From Harmothoe impar (taxonomy: Eukaryota; Annelida; Polychaeta; Phyllodocida; Polynoidae): a stretch of 64,000 bases of DNA. The notes under the pieces are model-generated. The model was given only the letters and a program-made list of their open reading frames with translations. It was not told where the DNA came from and searched no databases. Every line of letters starts with the position of its first letter. The first letter of the stretch is position 1. Shown piece by piece: positions 46,483-58,678 of the stretch. The position numbers and the translations under genes were made by a program. Location: positions 20,710,404 through 20,774,403 of the forward strand of contig OX381707.1 in the NCBI GenBank assembly GCA_947462335.1, read 5' to 3'.

Positions 46483-46587
46483 CTGAGATATTGTTCTTCG
46501 TAAAGGGTCTGGACGCCCGGAGAGAGGACCACCACCACCTGGGTGCCCATAGAGGGGTGACATGGGGGCCCTATGTGGGTCATTCTG
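46483..46587 (-). CDS. E22: shortened type B module exon
   Basis: The exon has 35 codons. It begins QNDPHRAPMSPLYGHPG and ends DPLRRTISQ before GTTGGC. The acceptor is TTAATTCAG, phase 0-0. The SPLYG core fits the B consensus, but the module is six residues shorter. Confidence 0.75.
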
Positions 46588-46958
46588 CTGAATTAAGCAT
46601 AAATAATCCATCCTTAAATCTAGAGGTATTTCTTGTAGGGATTTAGCAGTATTCATATTTATATATGATTATGTAGACAAATCATATGGTGAGTTCAAAT
46701 TTTATGTATGATTTGATTTTTTACAGAATATATACGATTTAGTAGCCTTAATTCTAATGCATATGTACAGGGTTACTATAAGCTAACCAATAGGGTTGGG
46801 TGGGTCTATTTAAAGTGTCTATTACCCTGCTTAACCTGCTATTGGGTTGATTAAACCGTATGAGTTGTGTTTTTTCTCTTTATTATGCTGCTTTGACAGT
46901 CATTACTCCTTTACAAGTCTACCCCATTTTCACACTGTGTGTGTATGTTACTGATCTT

Positions 46959-47080
46959 TAACAATTTAAGGGCAGCATATATATGATAGTGTTTTATTGT
47001 ATTATATATGTCCATTTGTCCTCATGATGCATGATCGAGCTCTAATAGAGAACTCCCCAGCACTGAATTGGAATCATGAA
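46959..47080. mobile_element. TTAA MITE fragment
   Basis: Left end ACAATTTAAGGGCAGCATAT and CATGATGCATGATCG remain; the rest is missing. Confidence 0.5.
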
Positions 47081-47230
47081 GACAAATCCACATAAAAAGG
47101 ATAACATACCAGGTCAACCTTTTACCATACTTAACTTACTAATCTAACTGTGATACAAATATACTTAGGCTACAAGGGGTTTTATTTCAAAGTGGGAGTT
47201 TTGCCTTGGGGGTTATAGCTAGGTTCCCAC

Positions 47231-47353
47231 CTGGTTCCCCGGGGGTCTAGTCATGGAGTGGTCCCCTGGCCGTTGGCCATACTGGGAGCCGGCAAACTGT
47301 CCCTGCATCGGGGAATTGGGACCATGCTCTGCCATCCCCGTAAAGTCAAATTG
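47231..47353 (-). CDS. E21: type B module exon, 123 bp
   Basis: The exon begins QFDFTGMAEHGPNSP, continues MQGQFAGSQYGQRPGD and ends MTRPPGNQ before GTGGGA. The acceptor is TATCTTTTAG. It has 41 codons, phase 0-0. Confidence 0.85.
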
Positions 47354-47404
47354 CTAAAAGATAATCAGGGCAGTCAATGAATCCACTATGCACCATGGAC
47401 TGCA

Positions 47405-47550
47405 GTTTACCCTGCAGTGGCTGTTTTAATATGTTATGCTCTTTATTGCTATCCTGCATGAATGCGGCCCTGGCGAGTCTACTCATCCGGGCTTCATTTA
47501 TACATAATGACGACAAAAGGCATAAAGTATTAAAGAACTATGCGCTAAAC
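47405..47550. mobile_element. TTAA MITE, both ends decayed
   Basis: The segment from TTTTAATATGTTATGCTC through GCATGAATGCGGCCCTGGCG to GGCATAAAGTATTAAAG is recognisable. It is the rightmost copy in the window. Confidence 0.55.
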
Positions 47551-48227
47551 AATGATCAAACAGTTTCTTCCCCGAGAGTTCGTGAAGATGCTACTCTACC
47601 ACCATTGCACATGAAACAGATTTCCTTTTATAACTAAAAGTCTGTCATGCTAGCAATTCGCTGTTACAGTTTGTTCCAAGAGAATATAATTATAATACTT
47701 CTGGAGTTCATAATCTTTTCAGGATAACTTGATATGCTGCCAGAAAACAAGAACCGTAGGCGTATTTTGTGCTGTATAGTGTATTTACACACTTTCATTA
47801 CCATTGGGTTACGATTGACATGTTTGACCGTATTTTGATTGATGGACTGCATTAGCTTATAAACGAGGATGCAAATGTAAAGGATTTTTACAGCAGAGCT
47901 GTGAAGACGCACCCAGATACACAACACAAATACCTTCAGGTCCCACTATCTTGGCTAGTGCCTTCTCAGATATGATGTTATCATGAAAGGTGTAGAGCAC
48001 CATATATAGTCCTTTACACAGGCCTACACTATCCATTCAGGGGATTCTACACTACGCTGCATAAAGACAGAATCAAGAGACATGATCCAATTGATATCAG
48101 AATCCTAACAGTTTGCAGTCTAACTACCAAGTTGTGTTCAGATTTTGACAGTTTTATAATACTGCAGAATAAAGGGAAGGGATGTGAGAGCAGTTTAAGT
48201 TTAAGCGGCTTAACGCTAGATGCCAAC

Positions 48228-48350
48228 CTGTGCCCCTGGAGGCCTGGTGAGGGACTGGTCTCCGGGCTGCCGGCCATACTGGCCCCCGGCAAACTGGCCA
48301 TACATAGGAGACCCCTGCCCCCTGTTTGCCTCATCCATGTGGTCATATTG
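48228..48350 (-). CDS. E20: type B module exon, 123 bp
   Basis: The exon begins QYDHMDEANRGQGSP, continues MYGQFAGGQYGRQPGD and ends LTRPPGAQ before GTTGGC. The acceptor is TTATTTTAG. It has 41 codons, phase 0-0, and aligns with E21 without gaps. Confidence 0.85.
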
Positions 48351-48783
48351 CTAAAATAATCCAACGAAAAACAAAGCAAAATTAAAATCTTATGGAGGCT
48401 ACTTAACTAACTGAAGCCTATGTATACATTTGACATCAAAGTTATAACCGCCAATATTGCGTTTGATTGGATAATTCATATATTACAAAGTCAATGATGT
48501 CTTAGTGACTGATTTTTGTGATGACAGCTACCTCATTTCTGATAACCCATGTGACAGACCAACACCAAATATAGCATACTATATTTATGCTGTTTAAAGC
48601 TCAATATTTTCAGTTTATGCGCAGTGTAAACCAACCACCTCAACATGTCCTTCGCAGTGATGCATATTTACAATGATATCATAGCGGTGCACCCTGTAGA
48701 ATAGCAGTGATTGTAATGCTGTGTCTGCTTCAACATATGTCACTTCTATTTTTCTGTGAATTAGCCTTAAAAAGGTATCGAAC

Positions 48784-48906
48784 CTGTGAACCCGGAGGCC
48801 TCATTCTGTTTTTGTCTCCGTCCCGCCCCAGCGAGTACTGCCCGCCCGGGTACATGCCAGCTGGCCCCCGTCGGCCTCCGTCCGCTTCCGAGTACTGATC
48901 ATATTG
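48784..48906 (-). CDS. E19: type B module exon, 123 bp
   Basis: The exon begins QYDQYSEADGGRRGPAG, continues YPGGQYSLGRDGD and ends RMRPPGSQ before GTTCGA. The acceptor is TTGCTTAG. It has 41 codons, phase 0-0. It is the first exon of the B block. Confidence 0.8.
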
Positions 48907-49717
48907 CTAAGCAAAATATGCAAAAATATCGCATGTTGATTTATATGGAAAATTTATTTCAATACTTAAGCAAACTAAGGTCTTATAGAACTATTCAGCG
49001 CTATATTTTGGGTGGATGAAGAATTATAGGAAAGGTGCTGCATTCACTGTTCTACCTGTGTAGAGATGCTAAAATATAAATTGCTCCTGATGAATTATTC
49101 TATCTTAAAAGAAATGCGTTTATCATATTTACTTTCTGCATTTAATTCATTGTGTAATCAGTTTAATGTTATCAGTCATTTATCTGACATCTATGATTTC
49201 TGGTTATAATATTTGCTGTCACCTAGTTATGAATAAATAAGATTAAATCCTTTATATTGGCTTAAATCTAGTCAATATGCATTTCTGAGTCAACTACATC
49301 ACTACTGAATCTGTGCATTTGTAAAATTCAAAAAAACTGAACCATGATCTACAATAGCCTGATCCATGCAGAAAACCCTCATAATAGCAGAATAACCCCA
49401 GCCCCCAAAGTTCAACCAGAATCGGATTGACCAATAGCTGTAGATTATGTAGCTATATTTACCAAGGTATAAAGATAAGCTTAACAGAATTAAAGATGTG
49501 CACACCTCTCTGTTAAATGTGAAATTAAAAATATACAGCAGTCCAACATTATAGCACTCCAATGCACTATATGGATATATATCTAAACTGGACATCGACA
49601 TCCATGTAACAGAAAGCTATATTTATTAGAAGTAGAAATCCATGAATATCTATATGAAGTAGAACACCATGTTCATGCCTATATGTCTGTGTGTATGTCC
49701 ATTTCGATATTCAAGAT

Positions 49718-51830
49718 TGCAACCATTGATTGAATGCCACCATGCTTTCAATGTAATCTCGAATTGCAGTTGCAGTAGTTTGATACTAATAAAAAAAATC
49801 TATTCTATTTTTTTTTCATGAACAGTTGGCATCCCATAGATTCAAGATGGCTATCATCTCATCTCCCCGGCATCTGTGTAAACCTACCCTGAACTGGACC
49901 ATGTTTATTATTAGCTAGCTATACTTTTGTATAAATATATAGTCAGGGGCGCGCAAAGTGTTTTTTACTGTATTATAAAGAGAGTGCAAAATAAATAATT
50001 AAGGGGTCAGAACCTTGCGCGCATACATACATGTCACCCCCATAGACTGGTTATGATGGAAGATCATTTCCGCATGTAATGAATGTACTCACGTCTATGA
50101 TTAATAAACAACTTTTTGAACTTGAACTTGAACTTGAACTTGACTTATTGAATGTCCCGATGCTTGAAATGCAATCTTGACTTGTAGTTGCATTAATTTG
50201 ATACTATCAAAAAAACAAATCCTATTTGATTTTTCCTTCATTCAACCCATTCAAGATGGCTACCATTTACTAAATGCCACAATGCTTTCAGTGCAATGAA
50301 GAATTGTAGTTGCATTAATTTGATATCTATATAAGAACATTTCTATTTGATACCTTTTTCAAACACAGTTGGCACCCCATAGGTTTAGGATGGCCACCAT
50401 TCATTGAATGCCACAATGCTTTAAATGCAATCTTGAAATGTAGTTGCATTAATTTTAAACAGTTAAAAACATCCAATTTAGTTGTTTTTTTCATGAAGAG
50501 TTGGCACCCCATAGGTTCAAGATGGCCACCAATCATTGAATGCCATAATGCTTAAATGCAATCTTGAGTTGCTGTTGCATTAATTTGATTCTTAAAAAAA
50601 AAACTTTCTTTTTTTTCTTTCATGAACAGTTGGCACCCCATAGGTTCAAGATGGCCACCAATCATTGAATGCCATAATGCTTAAATGCAATCTTGAGTTG
50701 CTGTTGCATTAATTTGATTCTTAAAAAAAAAACTTTCTTTTTTTTCTTTCATGAACAGTTGGCACCCCATAGGTTCAAGATGGCCACCAATCATTGAATG
50801 CCATAATGCTTAAATGCAATCTTGAGTTGCTGTTGCATTAATTTGATTCTTGAAAAAAATACTTTCTTTTTTTTCTTTCATGAACAGTTGGCACCCCATA
50901 GGTTCAAGATGGCCACCAATCATTGAATGCCATAATGCTTAAATGCAATCTTGAGTTGCTGTTGCATTAATTTGATTCTTAAAAAAAAAACTTTCTTTTT
51001 TTTCTTTCATGAACAGTCGGCACCCCATAGGTTCAAGATGGCCACCAATCATTGAATGCCATAATGCTTAAATGCAATCTTGAGTTGCTGTTGCATTAAT
51101 TTGATTCTTAAAAAAAAAACTTTCTTTTTTTTCTTTCATGAACAGTTGGCACCCCATAGGTTCAAGATGGCCACCAATCATTGAATGCCATAATGCTTAA
51201 ATGCAATCTTGAGTTGCTGTTGCATTAATTTGATTCTTAAAAAAAAAACTTTCTTTTTTTTCTTTCATGAACAGTTGGCACCCCATAGGTTCAAGATGGC
51301 CACCAATCATTGAATGCCATAATGCTTAAATGCAATCTTGAGTTGCTGTTGCATTAATTTGATTCTTAAAAAAAAAACTTTCTTTTTTTTCTTTCATGAA
51401 CAGTTGGCACCCCATACATTCAAGGTGGCTACCAGTCATTGCATGCCACAATGCTTTAAGTGCAATCACAAATTGTAGTTGCATTAATCTGATACTAATA
51501 AAAAAACTAATTCTATTCTTTTTTTTATTTATGAACAGTTGGCACCCCATATATTTAAGATGACTTCCATTCATTGAATGCCCCGATGCTTGAAATGCAA
51601 TCTCGAATTGTAGTTGCATCAATTTAATGCTAATAAAAAACAAATTCTTATCAATTTTTCTTTCATGAATATTTGGCACCCCATAAGGTGGCCACCATTC
51701 ATATTAATGCAAATAGAATGCTTTAAGTGCTATCACGACTTGTAGTTGCATTAATCTGATACAAAAAAAAAAAAAAATCTATTTGAATTTTCTTTCATGA
51801 ACAGTTGGCACCCCATAAATTAAAAATGCA
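49718..51830. repeat. 129-bp satellite array in a 4.5-kb intron
   Basis: Successive copies of TGGCACCCCATAGG start at 50631, 50760, 50889, 51018, 51147, 51276 and 51405, exactly 129 bp apart. These core copies are almost identical, while copies on both sides (49.72-50.5 and 51.4-51.83 kb) are clearly diverged. This pattern fits homogenisation by unequal crossover in the middle of an array. Each unit has an A-run, a T-rich stretch, and CAAGATGGCCACC, which resembles a YY1 core site. It lies in the intron between E18 and E19. Short open frames here are repeat artefacts. Confidence 0.95.
49858..50141 (+). mobile_element. 3-prime fragment of a non-LTR retrotransposon inside the satellite
   Basis: The satellite is interrupted after the AAGATGGCT part of one unit and resumes near TATTGAATG. 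The inserted piece ends in four copies of the hexamer TTGAAC, preceded by TTAATAAACAAC. A short-repeat tail after an A-rich end is typical of LINE 3-prime ends such as those of the CR1/L2 group. No reverse transcriptase remains. Borders are approximate and no clear target-site duplication was found. Confidence 0.5.
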
Positions 51831-53435
51831 CCCAGCACCCAGGTCAACAGCTATATACAGACACGTGTACCTCCCCTGCCTGTTCTCCTTCAATGCACAG
51901 TGAAGAGGGTGGGAGGGGGTGACCATCAACAGTGCATAAACACTTTGATTGGATGACAATGCAGTTTTTATATTACAACCTAAATTTGTGCAACGAAAAT
52001 CATCAAGAAATACTAAGTATTTTTCCCAAAGAATAGCTTTTCTAGAATGGCTCGGTATTCAGGAATCCTACTGCGAATAAAAAAATGTCAAATTCTAATT
52101 CTAAATACCTGAAAATTGAGAAATGCTGACGTTCACGGGTTATGTAGGAAATGCACTAAAAACAGCAAAAAAGGGCAACAAAACCCTAATTTTCTCAAAA
52201 ACTGTTCAGTAGGATTTTTTTTAACTGAGGTTCCACTGTTTTCTACCCTCATATTACACATTGGCATAGAGAATATATTGACACCTAGTCAGGATTTTGC
52301 GCTAGGAGCAATCTGTGAGGCGAAAATCAGCCAAAATGAGCCACTGGTCTGAAGTATAAAACTGGGCATCGATCACTATAGAGCTACAAAGAGACAGAGA
52401 ATCGATGTCCAGTAATAAACCTTTCTATACAGATATATGTATTGTATACCAAACAGAAATATGGTAGGAAGCACTCATTAGGCATTTAAATGGAATTAAA
52501 GAGATATTTTATTTAAAAAAAACAATCATTTTAGTTGGGCCTAAGTTTAGTAGATGGGAAGAATTTTAGAGAAATCAAAAAGTTCAAAATTCAAAATTTG
52601 TACTCAAAGTTTCATTCAAGATACTTGAAAACATCCTTCATAATTACATTGCCCTGCTCAAAATGCTACTAACTACCTTTGCAAACGCATGCTTCCTAAC
52701 ATGTTCACTGCACATACATTTACATATCAGAATTATTGAAGCGCATGAATCTTGTTCAGCAGGTTCTATTTACAAGTCTATGCCATCTGTTTGTTTCATA
52801 AGTATTGACGAGTGATTTACACGGTCTACTTGCGAGATGGTTAACGGTTAGAGCTGAAACATGATGGGATTAGACCAGATAGAAGCTGGATCACCTAGTT
52901 ATGATGTAACGGTAACAACCGAAACAAGTCAGCCAGTCAGTGGGAGCCATCAACGTAAAGTCAGCCAGTCGATTGGACCATTTGAAGTTTCCATGACACT
53001 GATGTATTTACTTTGTTAACCAGAATCATAATCATTCATGCCAAATAAATTTGTCTTGGTGACACCATGATCATTGTTCCAATTCAATTAAAATTCCATT
53101 TATCTATCATAATAATAGCCAGGCCAATAGTACAATTAATATGGTATTAGAAACCCAGCTTTACATCTTTGCTGTAGCCATTATTCAACCAAATATAACT
53201 GTCCAAAATGTCTAACTGCAGCTCCTGCCATTCCTACAGGAGTTCATGAGCGACATTCTGTTCAGTCATGGAATTCAAACTGGTCCAATCTGTCAGTCAG
53301 TAAGCAGGTAGATGGTGGCATGCAATCAGGACCACAGAGGCAGGGGGAGTTTGGCACTGGGGGAACACTGTCAGTGACAGTTGACAGTAAGACAGTAACA
53401 CGTGTCAGTGACAGTTGACATTGACAGCAGCCGAC
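51831..53435. other. Intron sequence without recognised features
   Basis: This is the rest of the E18-E19 intron next to the satellite. It is AT-rich single-copy-looking DNA. I saw no exon, hairpin or tandem array here, apart from a short run of CAGTGACAGTTGACA-like words at about 53370-53430. Confidence 0.5.
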
Positions 53436-53531
53436 CTGGTTGTCGTGTGGGCCCTTCCGGAGAGCCGGGTAGTGACCACCGGTAGCCGGGCGGGTCCCCA
53501 CTGAATCCGAACCATCGCCGCCGGGGTACGC
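53436..53531 (-). CDS. E18: last exon of the A block
   Basis: The exon has 32 codons. It begins AYPGGDGSDSVGTRP and ends LRKGPHDNQ before GTCGGC. The acceptor is strong (TCCGCCCCCAG). Phase is 0-0. Only the opening AYPGGD matches the module, so this copy is short and diverged. Confidence 0.7.
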
Positions 53532-55036
53532 CTGGGGGCGGAGAATGGGAGTACACAAGTTTTAAACGTGACACTGGGAAGATTAGTTCTCAAAAGGCAA
53601 AAATTGGGTGAATAATCAAACTTAACATTTCAGTCTGGGGTTATGACTCCATCGAATGGACTCCTGCCACCGGCACTGAATGAGATTTTTGGTTAGTTAG
53701 GGGATGGATGGAGGAACAACTTACAGTATAGTTATACTTATTCCATACTTAGAATGGACCCTGCATATGTCTGGTCAGCATTACATGTCCCTGGTTTAGT
53801 AACCACCCTAGGAGAACTTAACCTAGGTTAGGCACAGGTGTTGCTTTCAGCCTTTAAGCACCAATGGGCAAGCTAGCTTAAATTCCCACTGGAGCAAGCC
53901 TGCAATACCAGTCGTTAGATAAGAGTACCGTCAGTAACTAAAGTGAACCGATACAAAATTAAAATTGATTCCCGACAACTTTTGAAATAAACTGTTATTA
54001 ATTTATGAGGCTCTATGGTTGTGAACTGGTTGAGAAAAACTGATAACATGACTGAAGATGGTGGACATTATTTCACACAGCAATCCATGCAGTAACGAGT
54101 GATGTGTTGTGGGCAGCAGCTTTTTCGCCTATCATTTTTTTCATCGCGCGCATAAAATCTGGACCAACGCTACTCAGTCTACAAATATGTCAGCATACTA
54201 ACTCAGCAAGTAAAACGTTTTGAGAGTGAAAACAACCTAACATATGGATAGCCATTGATTCACTTGCCAGTTCTATGTTTGCTTGATTTGTGGCTTCACA
54301 TGGCTTCAGAAAGAAGCCACATATGAAGCCATATATAAAGTAAACATATGAACTAGTAAATACCACAGGTATTGCAAAGATGAGCGAAATGCTATATGCA
54401 ATGAACAAGTGACACATGATATATATTTAAGGAATGCTGCAATACACAATAAAATCTCTTCATAAATATTCCTTGTCCAAGTGACAGGGGATATATCAGA
54501 CAACTGTGAAAACAGCCCAATTAACCACTTAAGTGGCCAGCCTTGAACTTGGAAAGCTCTTAGGTATAACTTCAAATATCTAAGCTTCAGCATGTAGTTA
54601 AACATAATACATATAGAATGGTTGTACATGCAACACAATATATAATGTGGCTAATGGAAATAAAATAAGTGTTAGATTGATACTATTCACACTGAGTTCA
54701 GCCATGGACACACACAGGACAAACAATATCCTGGAACAGAGACATGATGTTAGCACCTTAAGAAGCTACATTTATATACAATGTTATATTAATCTTTAAA
54801 GAGAAGAGATGGGTTAGTATCTTCACATAGAACAGATATAGGGTAAAATTAAAAGACAGCTAGAGCGATGGAGATTGTAACACTCTCTCGTTGACATGTC
54901 CCAGGATTGGTGACGGTATACATGTTATAGTACATGTACAGTATTAGCTACACGCACAGATCGGAGGATCTGAAAAGTGACGGACGGAACAGACATAGAA
55001 AGCAACAAGCAGTTTCTTCATTCCAATGCTGCTGAC

Positions 55037-55168
55037 CTGAGAACCAGGGGGGCCGGGGCGCTGGTTATAAGTGCCCCCCGGGGTGACTCCGCCGTATTGC
55101 GGGTCACCGTACTGTCCAATGACGGGTGCTGCAGATGATCCATACTTCTCGTCTCCACCGCCATACAC
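55037..55168 (-). CDS. E17: type A module exon
   Basis: This 44-codon module begins VYGGGDEKYGSSAAP, continues GQYGDPQYGGVTPGG and ends RPGPPGSQ before GTCAGC. The acceptor is CCCTTCAG|GTG, phase 0-0. Confidence 0.85.
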
Positions 55169-56271
55169 CTGAAGGGTACACACAAATTAACTAACTCTTC
55201 ATAGCTTGAATTGAATAAAGAGTTATAAACATACAATGACTAAAAGAGTTGGGAGGAGAGAATTTAATGTGAGGAAACAAACAGAATAAATATGAATTGC
55301 CTGTAGATATATGCCAACTTTCAATAGTGAAGTTAATATCAGTAACATGTCTAAAAATTCCTTTGAATTTATAAAGGTCAAATAATTAATTCATTGCAAT
55401 CAGACTTATCTGCATTTATATTTCTTTGATATAGGTCTATGCATGATACATGAAGTCTAGATCTTAAGCCCATGCATTCTGCAAAACTTTTGATGTAGCC
55501 TAGAATTAGGGCCGCTACTTTCAGAACTATAACTTAGCTAAAATCCTGCTTTTCTGTCTAGGACAGTTCAGTTAACGCATAACATGAAAAGCTCTGATCA
55601 AGACACTAGCACAGGTACATATGGTCAGGAAGGGTCAGAAGGTATATGTATTAGTCAAATATGAAACAAAAGGTAAATTGGTCATTATGTACATGTACAA
55701 ACATAGAGCTATAAAAATCACACATCTGAAAGAGAGGAAACATTTCTTGGATGAGAACAGGAGACTCTTAGAGAAATGAACATCAGCTTGCTGACGATAA
55801 TTCTAAAGCGACAGTTTGGGGAATGAACAACTCAAAATTGATGAGTGACATGAAACAAATGTGTGTATAAACCATCCTGTTTCTGGCATCAACAGTCCTG
55901 TGGTTAATTTAATGGAATTGATGGGAGTGACAGATTTGGTTGCACCCATATAACAATTTACCAATCACATGAAAGCCTCATTTATAAGGACAAAAATACC
56001 AAAATAAAGTCCATTTTTTTCTTTTTAGAACCTGTCAAAATAATCTTATTTCTATGGGTCACGCATCTGTAGACACTTCAACATGACACAGGGTATTGCA
56101 TAGTTGGGGTTCCCCCGCTATGCTGGGGCTTTAAAACGCTACAACAACAATAGCGGTGTGGATGACAGCGGCTCTTATTCAGTACAGGAGTCGTCTCTGT
56201 ACGAAGCAACCGGTACACCACAAAGAACATGGCAATTGGTACAGAGGCACATTGATAGCTTCTTTTCTGAC

Positions 56272-56397
56272 CTCAGACCATGAAGGAGGGGAGCCTGGTG
56301 GGTAGGTGCTGCCACCTGGTGGCTGTCCATGTTGATCATACTGCCCCCTAGCGGGTAATCGCTCAGCTTCAAGTTGCTCCTGTGGTCTAGCGGAAAC
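56272..56397 (-). CDS. E16: module exon intermediate between A and B
   Basis: The exon has 42 codons. It begins VSARPQEQLEAERL, contains RGQYDQHGQPPGGS and ends PPSWSE before GTCAGA. The acceptor is TTCTCTAG|GTT, phase 0-0. QYDQHGQ is a type B feature inside the A block. Confidence 0.75.
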
Positions 56398-56617
56398 CTA
56401 GAGAATAGAACAAGCTGCTCCTTGACATCTGCTCTCTTCGGTGCAGGTCATATCTCAAAGTCACACACAGTTCGTGCACATGCTTTTTCCCGCCTTCAAC
56501 TTTACTCAAGATTTTAACGTATAGCAAATCAAAGCCTTTAGAGAGTGGTCATGAACCTTGGCCATATTTGTTTTATTTGAAATGTGCTTTAATACACCTT
56601 CACAAGTAACTTCTAAC

Positions 56618-56725
56618 CTGAGCGCCATCGGTTCCATGCGGCTGGTCGCCGGGTCTGATATTATACTGAGGTTCATCAAACTGACCACCTCCTGCTCTCT
56701 GTGCATCTCCAGCTCCTCTGTATGC
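56618..56725 (-). CDS. E15: shortened type A module exon
   Basis: This 36-codon module begins AYRGAGDAQRAGGGQFD, continues EPQYNIRPGDQ and ends GTDGAQ before GTTAGA. The acceptor is CTTGTCAG, phase 0-0. The VTPGG segment is missing. Confidence 0.8.
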
Positions 56726-57048
56726 CTGACAAGATACATCAGGTTGTTAGGAGTCCTATTCTTATGGCTAACTTGCTAAGTTATGTGCTCAAAGTTTAAA
56801 ATTAATTCAAATGTGATAAGATTACATTTAATTTATATTACTAATATACATTTCTGTCCTTGTAGGTGCAGCATGAACTGAAGGCATTCAGTAGTTACAC
56901 CAGTAACATTCATACCAATTCAGGATGGATGATATAATGATGGAAATAGTCAACATAAATCAGAAGCAATGAGCTTCTGTGGCTAAGTAATGATTTCTGT
57001 TGCTAAGGGCCCTATCAGGGGTCAGTTTTAGCTGGTTAAGGTGCTGAC

Positions 57049-57198
57049 CTGTGAAGTAGGAGGCTCCTGAGGCTGTTGGCCTAGGTTGACTGAAGTGTCA
57101 GATGGTACAGCACCATACTGAACATGTGGGGCATCAAACTGACCAGCAACCACTGCAGCTGGAGCCCTCTTCTGTCCTTCTGGCCCTCCTTGGTGGAC
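57049..57198 (-). CDS. E14: type A module exon
   Basis: This 50-codon module begins VHQGGPEGQKRAP, continues VAGQFDAPHVQYGAV and ends PQEPPTSQ before GTCAGC. The acceptor is CTACAAAG|GTC, phase 0-0. Confidence 0.75.
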
Positions 57199-57857
57199 CT
57201 TTGTAGTAAATGGTAGCCAGCAGACTATGTGCTTTAGCTCAAATAGTTATATGTGACAAATGACATAATAGCTGTTTATAATGAATTTAATTTCCTTTGT
57301 TCTTACTAAACAGTGCTGAAAAATGTGCACTTAAGACACCACCATGGTACTCAGCAGATCCTTACTGTTTACATTTCATCAATTCCTATTCTCCTATGTA
57401 TGATTAACATACCTATTAAAGGTAGCCTATCTGTTTTCATTTCGAATGTGTACAAAGCAAACTGCTCCTGTACATATTCAAGCAATATGAAAAGCAACTC
57501 ATATGCCTACAGGCATGTTTGCATGCTAGGAATCCTGCTCCGCATTATATAATGAAGCTATAAAAATAAGGGAAGCTCAGTAACCTGCCTGCATCTACCA
57601 ATAAATGAACAAGAACTGGATGATGAAAGCTGAGGGGTCTGATTCTTACAATCAGGTCTGCAAGGTAGGGAATAAGCTACAATACAACCTGCATGTGTAG
57701 CCTTGACACATCTCGGGGTTCAATCCATGGACAAAACATACAATAAGCAAAAACCCCACTGTGAATGGTTCCATTTTCCTAAACTGGCACACACATCTAA
57801 GAAACCACCATTCGACAGTGAGAGCACCGATGACAAGGATGTAAAGTAAGTGTATAC

Positions 57858-57995
57858 CTCGCCCGGTTGTGCCCCTGGCTGACCAGCTGCGGTCTCGGGT
57901 CCAGCATTTGGACCCTGACCAGGCTGAGTTTCTGCAAACTTCCCTGACCGTGGTGCAGGCTGAGGTTTCTGCACCTCAGCAGCACCTCCATAAAC
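57858..57995 (-). CDS. E13: diverged type A module exon
   Basis: The exon has 46 codons. It begins VYGGAAEVQKPQPAP, continues SGKFAETQPGQGPN and ends GAQPGE before GTATAC. The acceptor is CCATCAG|GTT, phase 0-0. The module opening and end are recognisable, but the centre has drifted. Confidence 0.75.
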
Positions 57996-58252
57996 CTGAT
58001 GGAGGCAATAGAGCTAGACTTCAGCAAAGTGGCATGTACTGTTCTAGCTGTTTGGAATATGAATGAAGCTGAAATTTTGTATTTATTATCATTACCAAAT
58101 AACTTATTTTCCCTGAAGGCAATTATAACAGGGGGACTGAAGGCCTGGAAGCTTTTTATGGAAGCTTACAATTCAAGTGTATATCTGGTTCAAGGTGTTA
58201 ATTCAGAAATCCTATTTTTCATTTTAAGTGTTTGATGGCTGAGCTATCTGAC

Positions 58253-58387
58253 CTGAGAACCAGGCTGTCCTTGTTGGTTATCACCAGGTGTAGACCCCAC
58301 ACCACTAGGAGTCACCCCAGTATGTGGATCCTGGCCAAAACCTGCTCCACCAGGCCCACGCGCCACCTCCTCAGATCCTCTATCCAC
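58253..58387 (-). CDS. E12: type A module exon
   Basis: The exon has 45 codons. It begins VDRGSEEVARGPGG, continues GFGQDPHTGVTPSG and ends NQQGQPGSQ before GTCAGA. The acceptor is TTGTTAG|GTG, phase 0-0. Confidence 0.8.
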
Positions 58388-58537
58388 CTAACAAGCACAA
58401 ATGGCATTATTCAATGCTTTGCTCGCACACTAGGATCACTACCAGCATACTAAAGATTCACTCAGGTATCGAGTCGAAAGTTTTGAACAGAAATTGACAG
58501 AAGACAGAAGTCTTTCGGAGCAAGAAAACTTGCTGAC

Positions 58538-58678
58538 CTGTGACCCTGGATGTGCAGGTGGTTGGTCACCAAGCCGGACAGTCACATCGCCCGGAGTAAC
58601 ACCATACTGGGCCTGCGGGTCACCCAGCTGACTAGGTGTGACCCCCTCCATGTGTGTCTCATCACTGCCTCTGGGCGT
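58538..58678 (-). CDS. E11: type A module exon
   Basis: This 47-codon module begins TPRGSDETHMEGVTP, continues QLGDPQAQYGVTPGD and ends LGDQPPAHPGSQ before GTCAGC. The acceptor is TTCACTAG, phase 0-0. GQFG of the consensus has become SQLG. Confidence 0.8.

Noticed and set aside
53630..53700. Possible extra exon upstream of E18 (minus strand)
   Set aside because: An acceptor-like TTCAG is present, but no donor follows before a TAA stop in the phase-0 frame.
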